Source: Neospora caninum Liverpool | Lineage: Eukaryota; Apicomplexa; Conoidasida; Eucoccidiorida; Sarcocystidae | Assembly (NCBI RefSeq): GCF_000208865.1 | Contig: NC_018391.1 | Span: 2,177,014 to 2,241,013, forward strand | Direction of reading: 5' to 3' | DNA: 64,000 nucleotides | Program-made: the position numbers and the translations under genes | The notes under the pieces: generated by a model | Told to the model about the DNA's origin: nothing | Database searches by the model: none | What the model saw: the letters and a program-made list of their open reading frames with translations, nothing else | Shown here: piece by piece, positions 23,501-36,340 of the stretch | Position numbering within the stretch: position 1 is the first letter of the stretch | Layout of the letters: each line of letters begins with the position of its first letter

Positions 23501-24908
23501 TCATGACGACAAACATGTCGTCGACTCCGATACCGAGCACCAGGAAAGGACAAATCAATACTGTCGGCACCATAGGCATTCCCATATACGCGACAATGCC
23601 CATGCCGGCTCCGAGTCCCATGAAGGCTGCACCGAATCCCATTAAGGCGGAAAAGAGTTTGTTACGATAGAGATCACACGAGAAGTTGAGGGCTGTCGAA
23701 TACGTGGCCAGGATGAAGAACGTAAAGACTACGTAGACTACATCCTTTGACTCAGACGTCGACGCTCTTAATTCGTCGTCTCGGGACCGAAAAGCTTGGA
23801 AGGAGACCTCCAGATCCCCAAACGTTTGGTTGTCCTTCAAGATCTGTATAAACAGACGCTCCCACATCATGTTACGATCCTCAAATTGAGATCGACCATC
23901 GGCGTCATACTGAAGCATAGCAGCCTGAGCTTTTGTTATACAGTCAATGTCAACCATGGCAAATCCAGGTTGGTCGGGAAGGGGCCGGATGCGAGATGGA
24001 GGAAGCAGCCGTTTTGCGAGGTCGAGAGGCATTTGCCTCCAGCATTGTTCTTTTGTGACGCCACCCAGATAGTACTCTGGAATGAACCCGACTTGCTTTG
24101 TGTTGTACACCGTCCCATCGAAAACCCAAACTTCCGGTTCATCTGGTAGTAAACCCATCTGGCGCATTTCATGTAGACCGAACTTCAAGACAGAATCAAT
24201 TGCACATTCTCCAAAGGGATTTATTAAACAAATGTCTTCAAATGTCATGTAGCCCTGGTCGTCCATACCCTTAGGGCTGTTGGGAGCTGGAGAGTACGCG
24301 CTAGAGTTACCTAGCGGATCGCCACTCGCTGGAGCCTTGCTTGAATTTCTGAAAGAGAGGTTGCTTTCTTGCAGGGCCTTCTCTGTCCCTCGCGTCCTTT
24401 CTGGCTGGGAAAGAATACTGTCATTTTGGTTTCCAAATGTCCGAGGAATCACAAGTTTGCGGCTGCCAACTGGGTCAACTTCCCGACCACGGATGATAGC
24501 GTCCAGATGCTGGATAACCTCTAGGTACTTCCAAGTCAGAATATTTGTCCCTTCGTCCTTGTGTTTGACAATAACGACACTCTTACGGCCCAACACATCT
24601 CCAAAATAAGACGTGTGCAACGCCCCGTCATCTCGGGCCCTCGAATAGGGAAGCGAATACAATTTCTCGGCACCATCGATCCAGACTGGAGTGGGTGGCA
24701 AGAGTCCAGAAGCCATAGCCACACAGAGAACGAGAGATGCAAGCATTACATGGTACGGATAGCGGTAACAGACAAGGGCCCACTTTCCGAACCCCTCTCC
24801 AATGGCAGCAACAATCGACTCTTTCTGAACGAGCAGCTCATGGCAGAAAGAAACGTAGCGGCGGGTGAGGCTCCGCCACCACCTCGGACCAACGCCCGCC
24901 CCCCCCAT
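14575..24908 (-). CDS. Patched-family RND transporter with sterol-sensing domain and long C-terminal tail
   Basis: Twelve-TM-type RND permease expected to move sterol or lipid across a membrane using a cation gradient. Minus-strand exons: 24908-22972, 22384-21859, 21635-20622, 20028-19576, 19046-18945, 18694-18576, 17949-17820, 17403-14575; phases 2,0,0,0,0,2,0 close to about 2,369 residues. Start: ATG at 24908 (aagATGGGGG); the open frame upstream has no ATG. TM1 is near residues 54-73 (HVMLASLVLCVAMASGLL). The sterol-sensing domain (about 425-580) carries the TM4 motif GIGVDDMFV. The second half starts with TM7 in exon 3 (IAVVITFAAIAAVSAYGF), runs through exons 4-7, and carries the TM10 motif GFAVDYSAH in exon 6, then NPIFHGASSTLLGIMLL, then GASHGMLLLPVILSW. 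These paired G-x3-D motifs are the Patched/Dispatched proton-relay signature. The last about 920 residues are Ser/Arg/Gly-rich and disordered. Intron 3 has an unusual gttaga donor. Family firm; substrate unknown. Confidence 0.88.
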
Positions 24909-27900
24909 CTTTCTTTCTTGCTTGTTCTTTGGCTCAAAGGTGTCTTTCTTGTGACGAGGAAAGACAAACCAGGAAGAATGAGAATGGTTCCCCTTATCAG
25001 AGGAGAGTTGCAGGACACGAGACACGTACGTCGGCAAAATAAGAATTGATCAACCAGATGAGCCGCGAAACAAGAGGCCACGCGAGTCCATTTGTCTCCC
25101 GTCTCGCCACGGGTTCAGCATGAACGATGTCCTATTTCGTATTTTACATCCTAGGACGGCGGGGTCTTGCACGGTCCTTCTGCCGAAGAACCACGTTGGC
25201 TTATTGTTTCCCTGAGATGCGTTAACTCCTCACTTTACCCAACGTCGGCCCTTGGGGTACTCGTTGGAAAAGTGGGGTTGCTAATGTGCAACATCAGAGT
25301 GGAAGACGCAGATTGTAGTTGGCTCTAACCGTGTAACACTGAGAGACGGGAGAAACGCTTATGCTAGTGTTTCTATACATACAGTCACATGCATGCATAC
25401 AGCGGCACAAAATACGTAAAACCTGCGCGTACACATCTAACCAGATCAGATTCTGTGTGCGACAAAACAAATCAGCAGGATGCAAACGGCACGTAGGGAA
25501 AGGTAGACATGAATCAGAAAAGGGAGCTACTGCCTTGCAGCTCGTCGAAATAGAAGTAATGAGTTTGTAGCCCCTATATCTCCGTTTACGAGCGTTTGTG
25601 CTTGTTCACATTTGAAGGGAACTTGTTTACCGGTACAAGACAGAAGACTGAGGTTCTGCACTGTAGGGGAGACAGACAGAGCATTCCACAGATCGGCTTC
25701 ACTTCTGCGTATTTCACGGCCTGCAGATGCACACATGACGGGAGAGTTTTTTCCCGTTAACTGCGATGGAAAACTATTCGAGAAAGGAGAAAACTAGAGC
25801 TTTGATTTCGAGGGCTGAATAACACCAAACTACTGTTAATGTAAAAACATGATCCCCCTTCACCAAACAGGGAATCACCAAAAGGGGAGTTTAGAAGTTT
25901 TACCACCTTTACAACGAATCAAACGCACATTTATGTTCTGTGCGTCTGGCGGGCGGGAAAATGCGGCCAGATCAAATTCACTGATGACCTTGTTGATTGC
26001 CTGGTGGTTCCCTTGTACGAGAGGGCACGTTTGGCAAAGAAGCCAATTGACGTAAGCGCAAAGGCGTTCTACACTACGGTTCAGAGAGTGCTCTGTGGCA
26101 GGCCTGACGAAAGCAAAAACTTGAATTCAACTGAATGACGTTTCCATGATCGATCGATTACTTTCATGGTGTTCAAACGAAAACATGCGACGCTTGATGC
26201 AGAGGCAAAATCCCTTACGAAGAGGCTGAGGATCCGAATTGAGGACAGCACGTCCGTTCGCTACGTCCCTCCGACAGACAGCTCCCAGGAAAAATCTGAG
26301 AGAAGTTGAAATCAATGAAAGACGAAACCCAAAAGGAGATAGCCTCTCGCGTTCTGAAGTATACAGAAGCAGCAAGGTATGTGAGCAAGGTCGCTGCCTC
26401 ACCCTTAGAGCTGATCGCTAACATACGTTTGTTTTTCCGGACAAGCAATAGACAAATAACAGCCTCATGTTGCTGCTGACGCGTGATACATTCCGGCGGC
26501 GGCACGCCTCAAGAGGACGGATGAGAAAAAAATCGCATTTTGCGACAAAAACTCACTCGAAAAAAGTCTACAAACGAACGATTCGATCTTTAGACCTTTC
26601 TACTCAATTCCAGGCTGGCAGGCCTCGGAATGTTATCCTGAATCTTTCTACAAAGCAAACATATGTTCAGCATCAGCGGCATTGCTTCGCTTCTAGGAAC
26701 AAAAACCTTTTGCATTGTCCCCAAAAAGAAACGTTTCGAAGAGGACGTTTCCAGACGCCTGTTTTTCAGCCTTGCAGTTGTTGAGGGTAGTCTACACGTC
26801 CTACGTGTGACATCCGGTTGCTTTCAGCCGGAGTATGGACCGAAAACCGGTATCGGGCCCCCGAACGCGCGCCGCTGCGCCTTTCCTCTTTTGTACACCT
26901 AGCTGCATGTTCAAAAACTCTCCTCTGATCAGGTTAGCTCCACCGAGGAAAGAGTCCCACCGCAATGCCGACTTTTCTCGGCGAGACAGAAAACCAGAGG
27001 GGGAGAACTAAGCACAACATGGTTTTCACACAGTTCTTGGAACAAGCTCTGTCTGCACACCTGCGTACGAATCATACTACATTAGGGATTGCTTGACGCC
27101 GTTCTACGCTGGTGGCGTCAGCTGCCAGGTGAATAAGCAGGCGCTTCAACACGAACAACGGTAACATTGGAGGCAGTAGTGGCCCGGGAAGAGTGACAGA
27201 GGGTCACCATCAAATACTTTTTCCGTCCACTCAACATCCTCGCAAGCGTAAAACACAACCATGTCTGTTGGCCTTTCTAATGGTAGCTGGAACATTCCTG
27301 TTCTGACTTCATGTTCTCATCAAGTGACCCTGCTATTGGCACACCCCAAACCCAGAACACCAGGAAAAATGCTGGCGCAACCCTGATTGAGTAATCGGGG
27401 CAAACGTCGAGGGGTGAGATAACTGGTGGCCGTCGGAGGTCGTGTATTATTGCCGTAGTACGGCAGAAGGCTCGCCGCAGTTATAAAGAGCTCCAGGGTC
27501 AGGAGGCGCATGACACCAATATTGATACTTGTTATTGCTGAGCAAGTTGATATACCAACACATCTATATCCGCGGCTCAAACCAGCGCCTTTCGCCTCCT
27601 CTGACCAAACGAGAATGCTTTCAGGTGCACGGGAAAACAACAGTCATTTGTGTCTCTTCGAGTATTATAGCGTGCTGCAGGTTCGCCGGTTCTCGTAGAT
27701 TTAGCTTGAAACAATTTGCAGCTCCGCCGAACAAAGATGGTGTCTTTGAAGTGTTCTAGCATTATGGGAGTGGCCAGTTCTCAATGTGACGGAAACAGTC
27801 GAACCGCCCATCGGAGATCGTCCATTAGGTATTTCATGTTTGCCAACAGTGCTACGGACGGTGTTCGACATCTGGATATTAGAGTCGACCTCCTGGAAAA

Positions 27901-28329
27901 AAGTTACGCAATGATATTAAGACCTTCAAAGTATTCGTGTAAACCCACCGCTTGTCGATTTTCCTACTCAAGCGCTGTTGATACAACCAGTAGTAGGGCA
28001 ACTGTTGCGCTGCGCATCCACAACCGGCATACCCTTGCCGATGTCTTGTGAAACATGTCTTGTGGTACACATTTCTTGGGAATGTAATATGCCAATACTG
28101 GCACGCGCACGCAAAGAGCATTTGCTCCACGGATACGGGTGGATAGTGAGATACGGACACCACCAGACAACTCTGTAGACATACAGTTTGTTTACACTTT
28201 TATGTTCCTTGTTTTGGCAGCACAATATAACCAGCCATAGTGAGGCATACGCCTCGCGTGGTAACATTTTCGTTCTTCAGGTGACAGTTCTCCGAAGTTC
28301 GCGACTCGCGCTCTCCTTCAGGTGGACTC
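24909..28329. promoter_or_regulatory. Gene-poor interval upstream of the Patched-type gene
   Basis: About 3.4 kb between the transporter ATG (24908) and the cullin stop (28330), both genes on the minus strand. The part next to 24908 should hold the transporter 5' UTR and promoter, and the part next to 28330 the cullin 3' UTR. It is clearly more AT-rich than the flanking exons. Only short scattered open frames occur on either strand, none with recognisable motifs or supporting splice sites. Confidence 0.5.
25390..25397. promoter_or_regulatory. TGCATGCA palindrome upstream of the Patched-type gene
   Basis: Perfect palindrome TGCATGCA about 480 bases upstream of the transporter ATG. This sequence is a well-known over-represented promoter motif in apicomplexans, including Toxoplasma, and a target class for ApiAP2 factors. 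The site is seen directly; its use here is inferred. Confidence 0.35.
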
Positions 28330-31060
28330 TCAAGGGAGGTAGACGTAAATCGCCCTGCGTTCAGAAGACGTACAGAAACGACTATTTATCTGTCTCTCTC
28401 CAAAGCGACCCGACAGGCAAATATCCAAGATTTGTCGCAACTCGTTCGACCAAAATATCCCATACTGACGTCGTGTTTTGATGACAGCCTTTCTTCCCCC
28501 ATTAGTGAGTGTGGCAGGATCGTGGCTGTTTGGTACCACGCACCTGGACTTGCGTTGAAAGACGTGTTAAGCTTGGTGTGAAAGTGTGGAAAGTCATGCT
28601 GAGCGTTACTCCTTTGCGCGCTACTTGGAGATGTTTTCCCTCCGAGTATGCGGTTATGAGACAAACGCAAACTTGGCCATGCATTCGCAAAACCTCAGGG
28701 CTCTGCTGAACGTTGGCAGTGGCCTTCTGCGTTTGATCCAAATCACTTCTTCTGGCAGCGGATCTGCCGATAGGCGCTATGTGGTGTATGTAGGCCGTCG
28801 ACTCACCGATCATTTTCGTCTCTTCCAATAAATTCGCGCTCGACCAGGCTCTCCAGTCTCTTCTTGAAGACGGGCATCGGGATAGAAACGCTTGCCGCCT
28901 CGCTCTGGTCGTCGTCCTTGCTCCCCGTGTTTGGCTCTTTTGACAAGTCATCCATCACCACAGCGGGGACAACTGCTTTCACCACCTCTCCGTGAATCTG
29001 TGACTCTTTCTGCCCACCGTCCGGGGCCTTGTCAGTGTAGGGCTTCTGGCCTGTCTCACAACTCGCTACGCGGGCCTCTAATGCCTTTCCTGTCTCTCCG
29101 CATATGTCTTCTTCACTCTTTGTTCTTTCACGTCCTCCGTCGTGCTCAGGTTTCGCACGTTCTCTACTCTTCCGGCGCCCCGCATTGGCAGAGATGTCGT
29201 CGCGTGCGGCCTGAATCGGCGGTTGCTCTCTTCGGTCGAATTCGACCTCGTCTTTTATTTCGCTCCCCGTCATCTCTGGAGTCCCCGTTCTCGCTGGCTT
29301 CACCGTTTTTGTAGATGAAGGGAGTTCGACAAGCCGCGGGCCGGCTTTTTCTGACCCTTCGCCTAAACATTCGGGACCCGCCACTTCCCCACCGTTCGCG
29401 TTTTCATCGTTGGAACGTTCCCTCGTCTTTTCTGCTTTCGTTTCGGTTCTCGTTCCTTCTCTGGAGGCGAGCCCCGGCGTCGCACAATCTACTCTCTGTT
29501 GCGCGCGACCTATTCCGAGAGAAAGTTTCGACGACACATACAGTTGAACCCTCTCAAAGAGAACCGAGTGACGTAACCGTCTATGGCGTTTCATGATCCT
29601 CACAATAGCAGCCTCCAGGAAAGCAAGGGAGTCCAGAGAGAGGGATGGGGACAGCGATGAGGGTGAACACGCGTTCAGGGTGTTCTGCTTGGCAAAACAG
29701 GCAGACTCCGGGTGGGTAGCAGAGAGACAAGACAGCAGAGAGTTCCCCGAACCAGAAGCCGAAGAGCCAAGGGAAGAACCGGATGAAAAAAGCGACAAAA
29801 ACGCTGCACAGAGCGGGTTGCTTGCCAGAAGGGTGGGAGTACCTGAACCGGACTGCGGGCGACCAGGATCTGGAGGGAGAAGCGCCAAGGCGGCTTCCTG
29901 TAGACATCAGCGGAACCCGAATCGGAAAAATCAGGTGCGAGAGCAGAATGAACGAGACGAAAACGAGGCAATGGAAGAGATGGAAAGAAAGAAAGCCAGT
30001 CGGAGGCGCGGGGGGAACCGCTACGGAGTGCGGAGACGAACTCTGCAGAAAGTTTGTGTAATTTCCACGCGTGCGGGGTCTACCTTTTCTTCGGCGTCTG
30101 CTTTATGCGGCATGCATACCTCGATTGGGTGTATATCCACGACTGCTCGTTCTCCTCTTGGCATGGCGAAGAATGCCTCATTCAGACAGAACTCCGTGTC
30201 TTCATGTTCACTTAACGTTCCCCATAACTTGAGCAAGGACGCACAGGGTGAGGAGGAGTTGTGTCCAGGTGTAGCGTCGATCTTCTCTTCCTTCTCTCGC
30301 TGTTTCTCCTTTGCCTCTGGCTGCTCCCTAGATCTCTCTCGTCGCTTTTCTTCATCAGCTTCTACCTGCCAAGTGTATCCTTTCTCTCTCGGGAGAGGGA
30401 CGATGAGGGCCAAGCTCCGTTCTTCTTTGGAAAGGCCGTGTCCCTTGGTCTTTGCGCACTGTTCTCCCAACGTATTGAGGTGAGGTGATCGAAGGCGAAG
30501 CATATGTTGATGCGGGGTGAGTAGGGCGAGGAGGAGTGTCTTTATCTCCCATGTAGAGAGGCCTGTATACTGGGATACCGCTGTCAACGAGAGAGACGTC
30601 CGCCTGCGGGGCAAAAACAGAGTGCACAGTGGAAAAAGAGAAGTGGCGAGACAGCGAAGGGAGAGAAGCGAACAACAAGACAGATAAAGGAGGAAAGTCA
30701 CCGATGCGGAGGGGGGATGAGTCACTGTTCACATGGTTCCACGACGTCTCAACCCAACCACTGAGAGGGAATCTCAGGGGACTGACAACAGGCTGTCACC
30801 CGAAGCACAGGAGACATACAGAGGAGCTCTTAGTGCGGAACGGCATAAACTATTCACGCGTGTGCGTAGATATGAACACACATACTGGCCGTTTCATGCT
30901 ACTGGTGAAACCGGCCAAAAAATTGAAATCCTCGAACATCCTTATACCGATATATATATATATATATATATGGGGTATTTACGGTTTTCCTCATACATCA
31001 CATGCTTATTGCCCGTCTCCTTCTACTTCTCTGCATGCCAACCGACGCACATATGAATAC

Positions 31061-31096
<36 letters not shown>

Positions 31097-34000
31097 TTAC
31101 CCCCAAGTAGCAACTTCCATGTGTGCCAAACGAACAAATGTCCACGCATGCATTTGTACACAAAAGCGCGGCCTACGAGTTGAACAGAAGAAGAATACAC
31201 CCGACGGCGGCAGGGACGTTCAGAAGCAGAGTAGATGGAGAGGCAGCATCCGGCGTGTCTCGCGTTTGGCTTTGCTTCCGAGTCGCGTTGTTGTCCGGAT
31301 AGCAGACAAGCTGCATGCGACTGAGGCGAACGTGCCATGTGAGACGTCGCTCGGCAAAGCGCGCCTTGTAGAACTCCGTAAACTTCTGCGGATAGCCAGG
31401 CCACAAAAGAACGCAGGAGAGAGCACGGTTAACGTCGAGCAGAACACGAGCCAGAACAAGAGTGGAACAGAGGAAACAGCCACCGCAGGAGTGCAGTGCA
31501 GACTGACGGCGAGAACCCCGAGGCTCTGCCTGGAACCCTGAACGGGAAGAAGCGAATCGCAGCTCCTAGTGACACACTATGCGACCGGAAACGATTGCAG
31601 CAAGCATCTGAGCACGTAGCTCCGAACTCCCGATACGAGAACGGCGATATACCGGGAAGCAGGAACTCAGAGACGACATAAACAAACTGAAAATGCAAAC
31701 TGTTTTTGATTTCTCCTCGGTTCCGCTTAGACTCTCAACTGGGATGGTGATGAAGACTGCGCTCCGTCTCTCCCGCAGTTCTTTCTCGACTCGTCCGATA
31801 CGCTGTCGCTCCGCGCTGGGCCGTTCCTCCTGTTCTCCTTTTTACCTGTAGAGGAAGTCCGAGGCGTCGGGGCAGCCAGAGGTCGCCGACTCGCATCACC
31901 CAGACGCGGTCGTCGCTGTTTGCTTCCTCCGTCTTTTCCGTGTCGTCTTCCAGCGAACCAGGCTGACAAAGACTCCCGCTCTGCCTCGCCGATGGTCGCC
32001 CTAGGGAAACCTGTGTCTCTTCGAATTCCGCCACTGGGCCCCTCACAGCTGGAGCAGCGACGGGCGCTCTGGGCGCAGCCGCAGGCGGGGAGACCAACGA
32101 GGGAGAGCTCGCCAGAGAAGCCGAAAAAGACGCAGCATAAGCCCCGTTAGGCGGCGCGCTCTCAGTCGCCGCAGAGAGAGGCGGCGCCCGAGACGGCAGA
32201 TACAGGTCGCAAGCAGGTAGTGCGTGGGACCACGCGTGCTGGGTCAGAATCAGGGGCTGAAAGGAAAAGGTGGAAGACGAAGGCGAGGACGAGGGCCGAG
32301 CACAGCCTGGAGACGCGCCATCAGCGGACGGAAAAGTTGGCGCACGCAGACTTTCGCATCGAGACATGCGGCTTTGTGAATTCGAAACGCCAGAAGGTTT
32401 CTCAGAGTTGCCTTCTGGGGCGTGTCTCGCCGCGTTGTCGGGTTGGAGGTTTGCGCGTTCGTGGGCCTCTGTATCTTCTCTGTCCGGTTCGGCTCTCGCC
32501 CCTTCCGGTAGGCCCCGACTCCTCGTGTAGTCCCATATGGTGCGCTCTTCTTTCCCGTCCGTGCGTCCGTTCTCTTGCTCGCGTTGTGCCTGCTCGAACG
32601 CCGCTGTCACGCGCGGGGCTACCTCCAGGTCGTCGAACATCTGACGCAACTTCCACCATTCCTGTTGCCTGCCGAGGCCTCCGCCGGCTGCATCTAAAAC
32701 GGCCTGTGCGACTTGCTGCTCCTTCTTCAGTCGCGCGTTCTCCCGTTTCTCGTCCCTTCTGCTCCGCCTACCGAAGGCGCGCTTCTCGTTCGTCCCCCCG
32801 CCCCCGTCTTCTCTCGTTGTCGCTCCGCTGGGAAGACCTGGCACTACCTCTCTCGGTTCCCTGTCAATTTCCTCCTTTTCAACGGCCTCCAGACCCCGCC
32901 ACCCGTGTGCAGTTTTTGCTTCTCCTTCGTTTGCTTTGTACAGTTCGGGACTTTCCCCAGGCCTGCCACAAAGACGGGAAGAGGAGTCACCAACTGCATG
33001 GCTTCGGAATGGAAGCTCCGACCGCCGCTTCCGTTTTTCGGTGTCCCCCTTCAACCTCGCCGTCCCTCTCGACATTGGATGTTCGTTTTCTCTCGTGGCC
33101 GTCTCATCACGCCTCGCTTTTGTCTCGTCGTTATCTGGGGAGTCTCCCGATTCCCTTCTGCTTTCGCCCCTCGGCAGGAGTTTTTCGCTGCGCCTGCCAC
33201 TAGCGCTGTCCTGGGGCAGAGACACTCCGCTGACGGCGGCGACCTCTTGCTTGTCCCTACCCCCGTGGCAGTCTGTGTGCCGACCCGCGTGATCGTGCCT
33301 TCGTGCAAGACGCTCTGCGTCCGATTGGATTCTTTCTTCATCCACCTGTACGCCTGACGGTTTGTCTTGCGCGTCGCTCGAAATCGCTACCGCACAGAGC
33401 GTCGGAGATGCGCCGGGAGCCGTTGACGAAAGGGGCGAAGAAGCGGCTTCAAAAGGCTGACAACTCGAAGGGAGATAGCCTGACAGGTCTGGGACGCAAA
33501 GCGCATTGCCGAGGAGGCGCCGAGCTAGCTGAAGGCGGAAAAAACTACAAAACGTTTCGCGGTCTTGCAGATGCTGCACGACTTGGCAAATGCTCTCCTG
33601 AGGAACATCCAAAAGAGGGCAGAGAGGCGACCCGCGAGCGTGTGAAGGCGGAAGAGCCTCCCCGCGACGGGTCGAGCGTCTACGTGTGCCTTCGGTGAAG
33701 AAAAACGCAAAGGAAAAGTGGCCTCAGAGAGACGAACGAAAGAGGCGAGACAAAGGAAGGAAAACGCAGGGCAGGGGCGACTGTGCACGCGTCCAAGGCT
33801 GCCAGCGAGGGCGTCGCGAACCTGACAAGGCCTGCGCGGACGAGTGAAAACGCGCAGGAACATGGAAACGAGCGGACGAAGACCAAACAAAGAATCCCCA
33901 ACCTTGTTTCGAGCAGGCGAAAGTCTTCAGACGAACAGGAGAGGAGACAAACAGGAACATGGGAGAAGACAGGAGAGAGGAAAACAGGCAAGAACCCGGA

Positions 34001-34277
34001 GCTGGGCACAGAACGAGGCACAGCCAGGAACTGGACACAGGTGCCGGCAGTTCCAAATTCCTTCCCTGCGCCGAACAGCTTGCTATCGAATCGCGGCGTG
34101 GGCTCACCGCCTCCCCTTTTCTCTTCTCGCCTTGTCAAAAAACTCCAAACGTCCCAAGAATGGGGCAGTGCCACCACTATGTAGACCCAGATCTCCCTTT
34201 ACAGCGAATCGCGTACATCCCCATTGCCCGGTCACTTACGGAGGTTAAACGTGCGTCTCGAGACACCATCCCATAGG

Positions 34278-34314
<37 letters not shown>

Positions 34315-36306
34315 ATATATATATATATATATATGCATAGACACATATCGATATACATGTACATACGTATATTCATATATATATATATATATATATGTAA
34401 ATATGAAGCAAGACGTATGGCCGCCAGCGTATGCCCATATCACCACGCTGAGATAATTGTATGGCCGTACACTGTCTAGGCTGGAACATCCATGAATAGA
34501 AGCTCGTTTTTTTTGCGCATGCACAGGTTTCCATTCTTCCGCATGCTCGGCTGTGGCGTCTCACCAGCCAGTGTCTTCGGGCTGTGTCGCCGCGCCTGTT
34601 CTCGGAGAGGAAGTCTCTCTTTTTCCGCTCCTTGTGGTCCGTGCACGCAGGCGGGTTTCCTCCCGCGGCACGCCGTGTTTCCGAAGTCTGTGCATGCAAG
34701 TCGTAGGCGTGTGCGTCTTCGCGCACTCTCTGGTCAATATAGTCGACAACGGCGGCGCTGAGGAGAAGCGACGGAGCAGGCGTGGCCGAAGACGCTGTGC
34801 GGCGAAGCATCGAGTGAAGAAAAAGACAGCAGGCAGACAGCGAAGACGAGGGAGTTTTGAGGAAGGGCGAGAGAGAGACGTTGGCCTCGGCGCTGCATGG
34901 CGGTGCCGCCCCACACGACGTCGGAAGAGAAGCGGATGGTGAAGACGATGAGAAGGCGGAAGAACCTGATGTCCGGCAATCTCCAAGGTGACACACAGAT
35001 GAGGAAGAAGGCGCACTGCCCAGCGGCAGTCTCGCGGAACTTGGGAAAGAAGACAAATAGGAGAGGCCGAACGACGAACCCGAGGAGGCAACCGATTGGA
35101 TTCGGGAAGCCGAGAGCAGCTTGGAAACATCAGCGCCGTTTAGCACGGTCTCGAAAGCCTGAGAAGTTAGGGGCGGCAAAACGAGAGGATCGGACGCAGG
35201 GGTGCCTAACATTTGCCTCCTGAGCGGCTCTTCCACCAGGTCTTCCCCCCTCCAGTCCAGCGCACGCACCCGTCTTCCTCGCTTTCGAACCGGTCCCTTC
35301 CCTTTCACATGTTTCTCCCTCACACTCTGTCTCTTGCCTGATCTATCTCGCTTTCCGTGTCTCGCCTCGTGTCCTGAACTTCTAGTCGCACATCCTGGGT
35401 CTGCACGTCACGCCTTTGCGCATGCAGGCGTCGTCGTGCGGAACCGGACGGTCCCCACCGAAAGCGGCGAAACCCCGTGAGCGGCATGGAATCTTGCATC
35501 TGTGTGTAAAGGAGAGCCGTGTTTCACCCGGTAGATCCCATGGCTTCTGGACCTTCGAGAGCACGTAACGACGCGATGGAAGAGTGCTTGGCGGAGAATG
35601 GATGTATAGGCACGTTTGCGATGATAGAGAGGCGCCGGATTCAGGCGTCTCGCACACGGACCAAAAACGAGAGGCGAGGTGAGATTTCTCACTTCGTCTC
35701 GCGCCTTGCGCAAAGCGGCGTGGCCAGAGAGGTGCCGTGTCAAGTCTTCCTCTGTCTTCTCGCGTTCCGCCACCAAGAAAGACAATCTGTCGACTAGAAC
35801 AGAGAAGGACCGAGGCCCAAGGGGAGGCGAGCCTGGACACCAGGGAGGAGTCCTCGTCGAAGAACGGAGAGCAGAGGCCACAGAAGCGGCGACGAGCGAC
35901 GAAGCGTCACATGAACGAGGGTCCTCAGAAAGCGAGGGAAAGGAAGTTGGAGAGGAACGACAGGGAGAGGCCGAACAGATCGGAGAAGACACAGACACCG
36001 CGAATGCCGAAGAAAACCGAGACAACCAGTGACGGCGACACTCGGCGACAAACCGAGCGAGCGCGTCTTCGGGCCAGCGTCTCAGAACGGTGAAGAGTGA
36101 GTGGAGCGCTGGAAGAGAACAGCAGAGATCATAAACACGAAACGCCACGCAGACACACAGTCACAGGCGTGCACAACGAAACCATCACATAAAAACAAAC
36201 GCCTATAGAGAGGTATACATGAAGTAGATATTGGCAGGAAAGACACAGCTCCAGAACCAACCCGTCGAAGTGAATAGGTGCATGACTATACATCCATATA
36301 GTTACA

Positions 36307-36340
<34 letters not shown>

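Noticed and set aside
24909..25037. N-terminal extension of the Patched-type protein
   Set aside because: The frame is open upstream but has no ATG, only a TTG; the ATG at 24908 is the first usable start.
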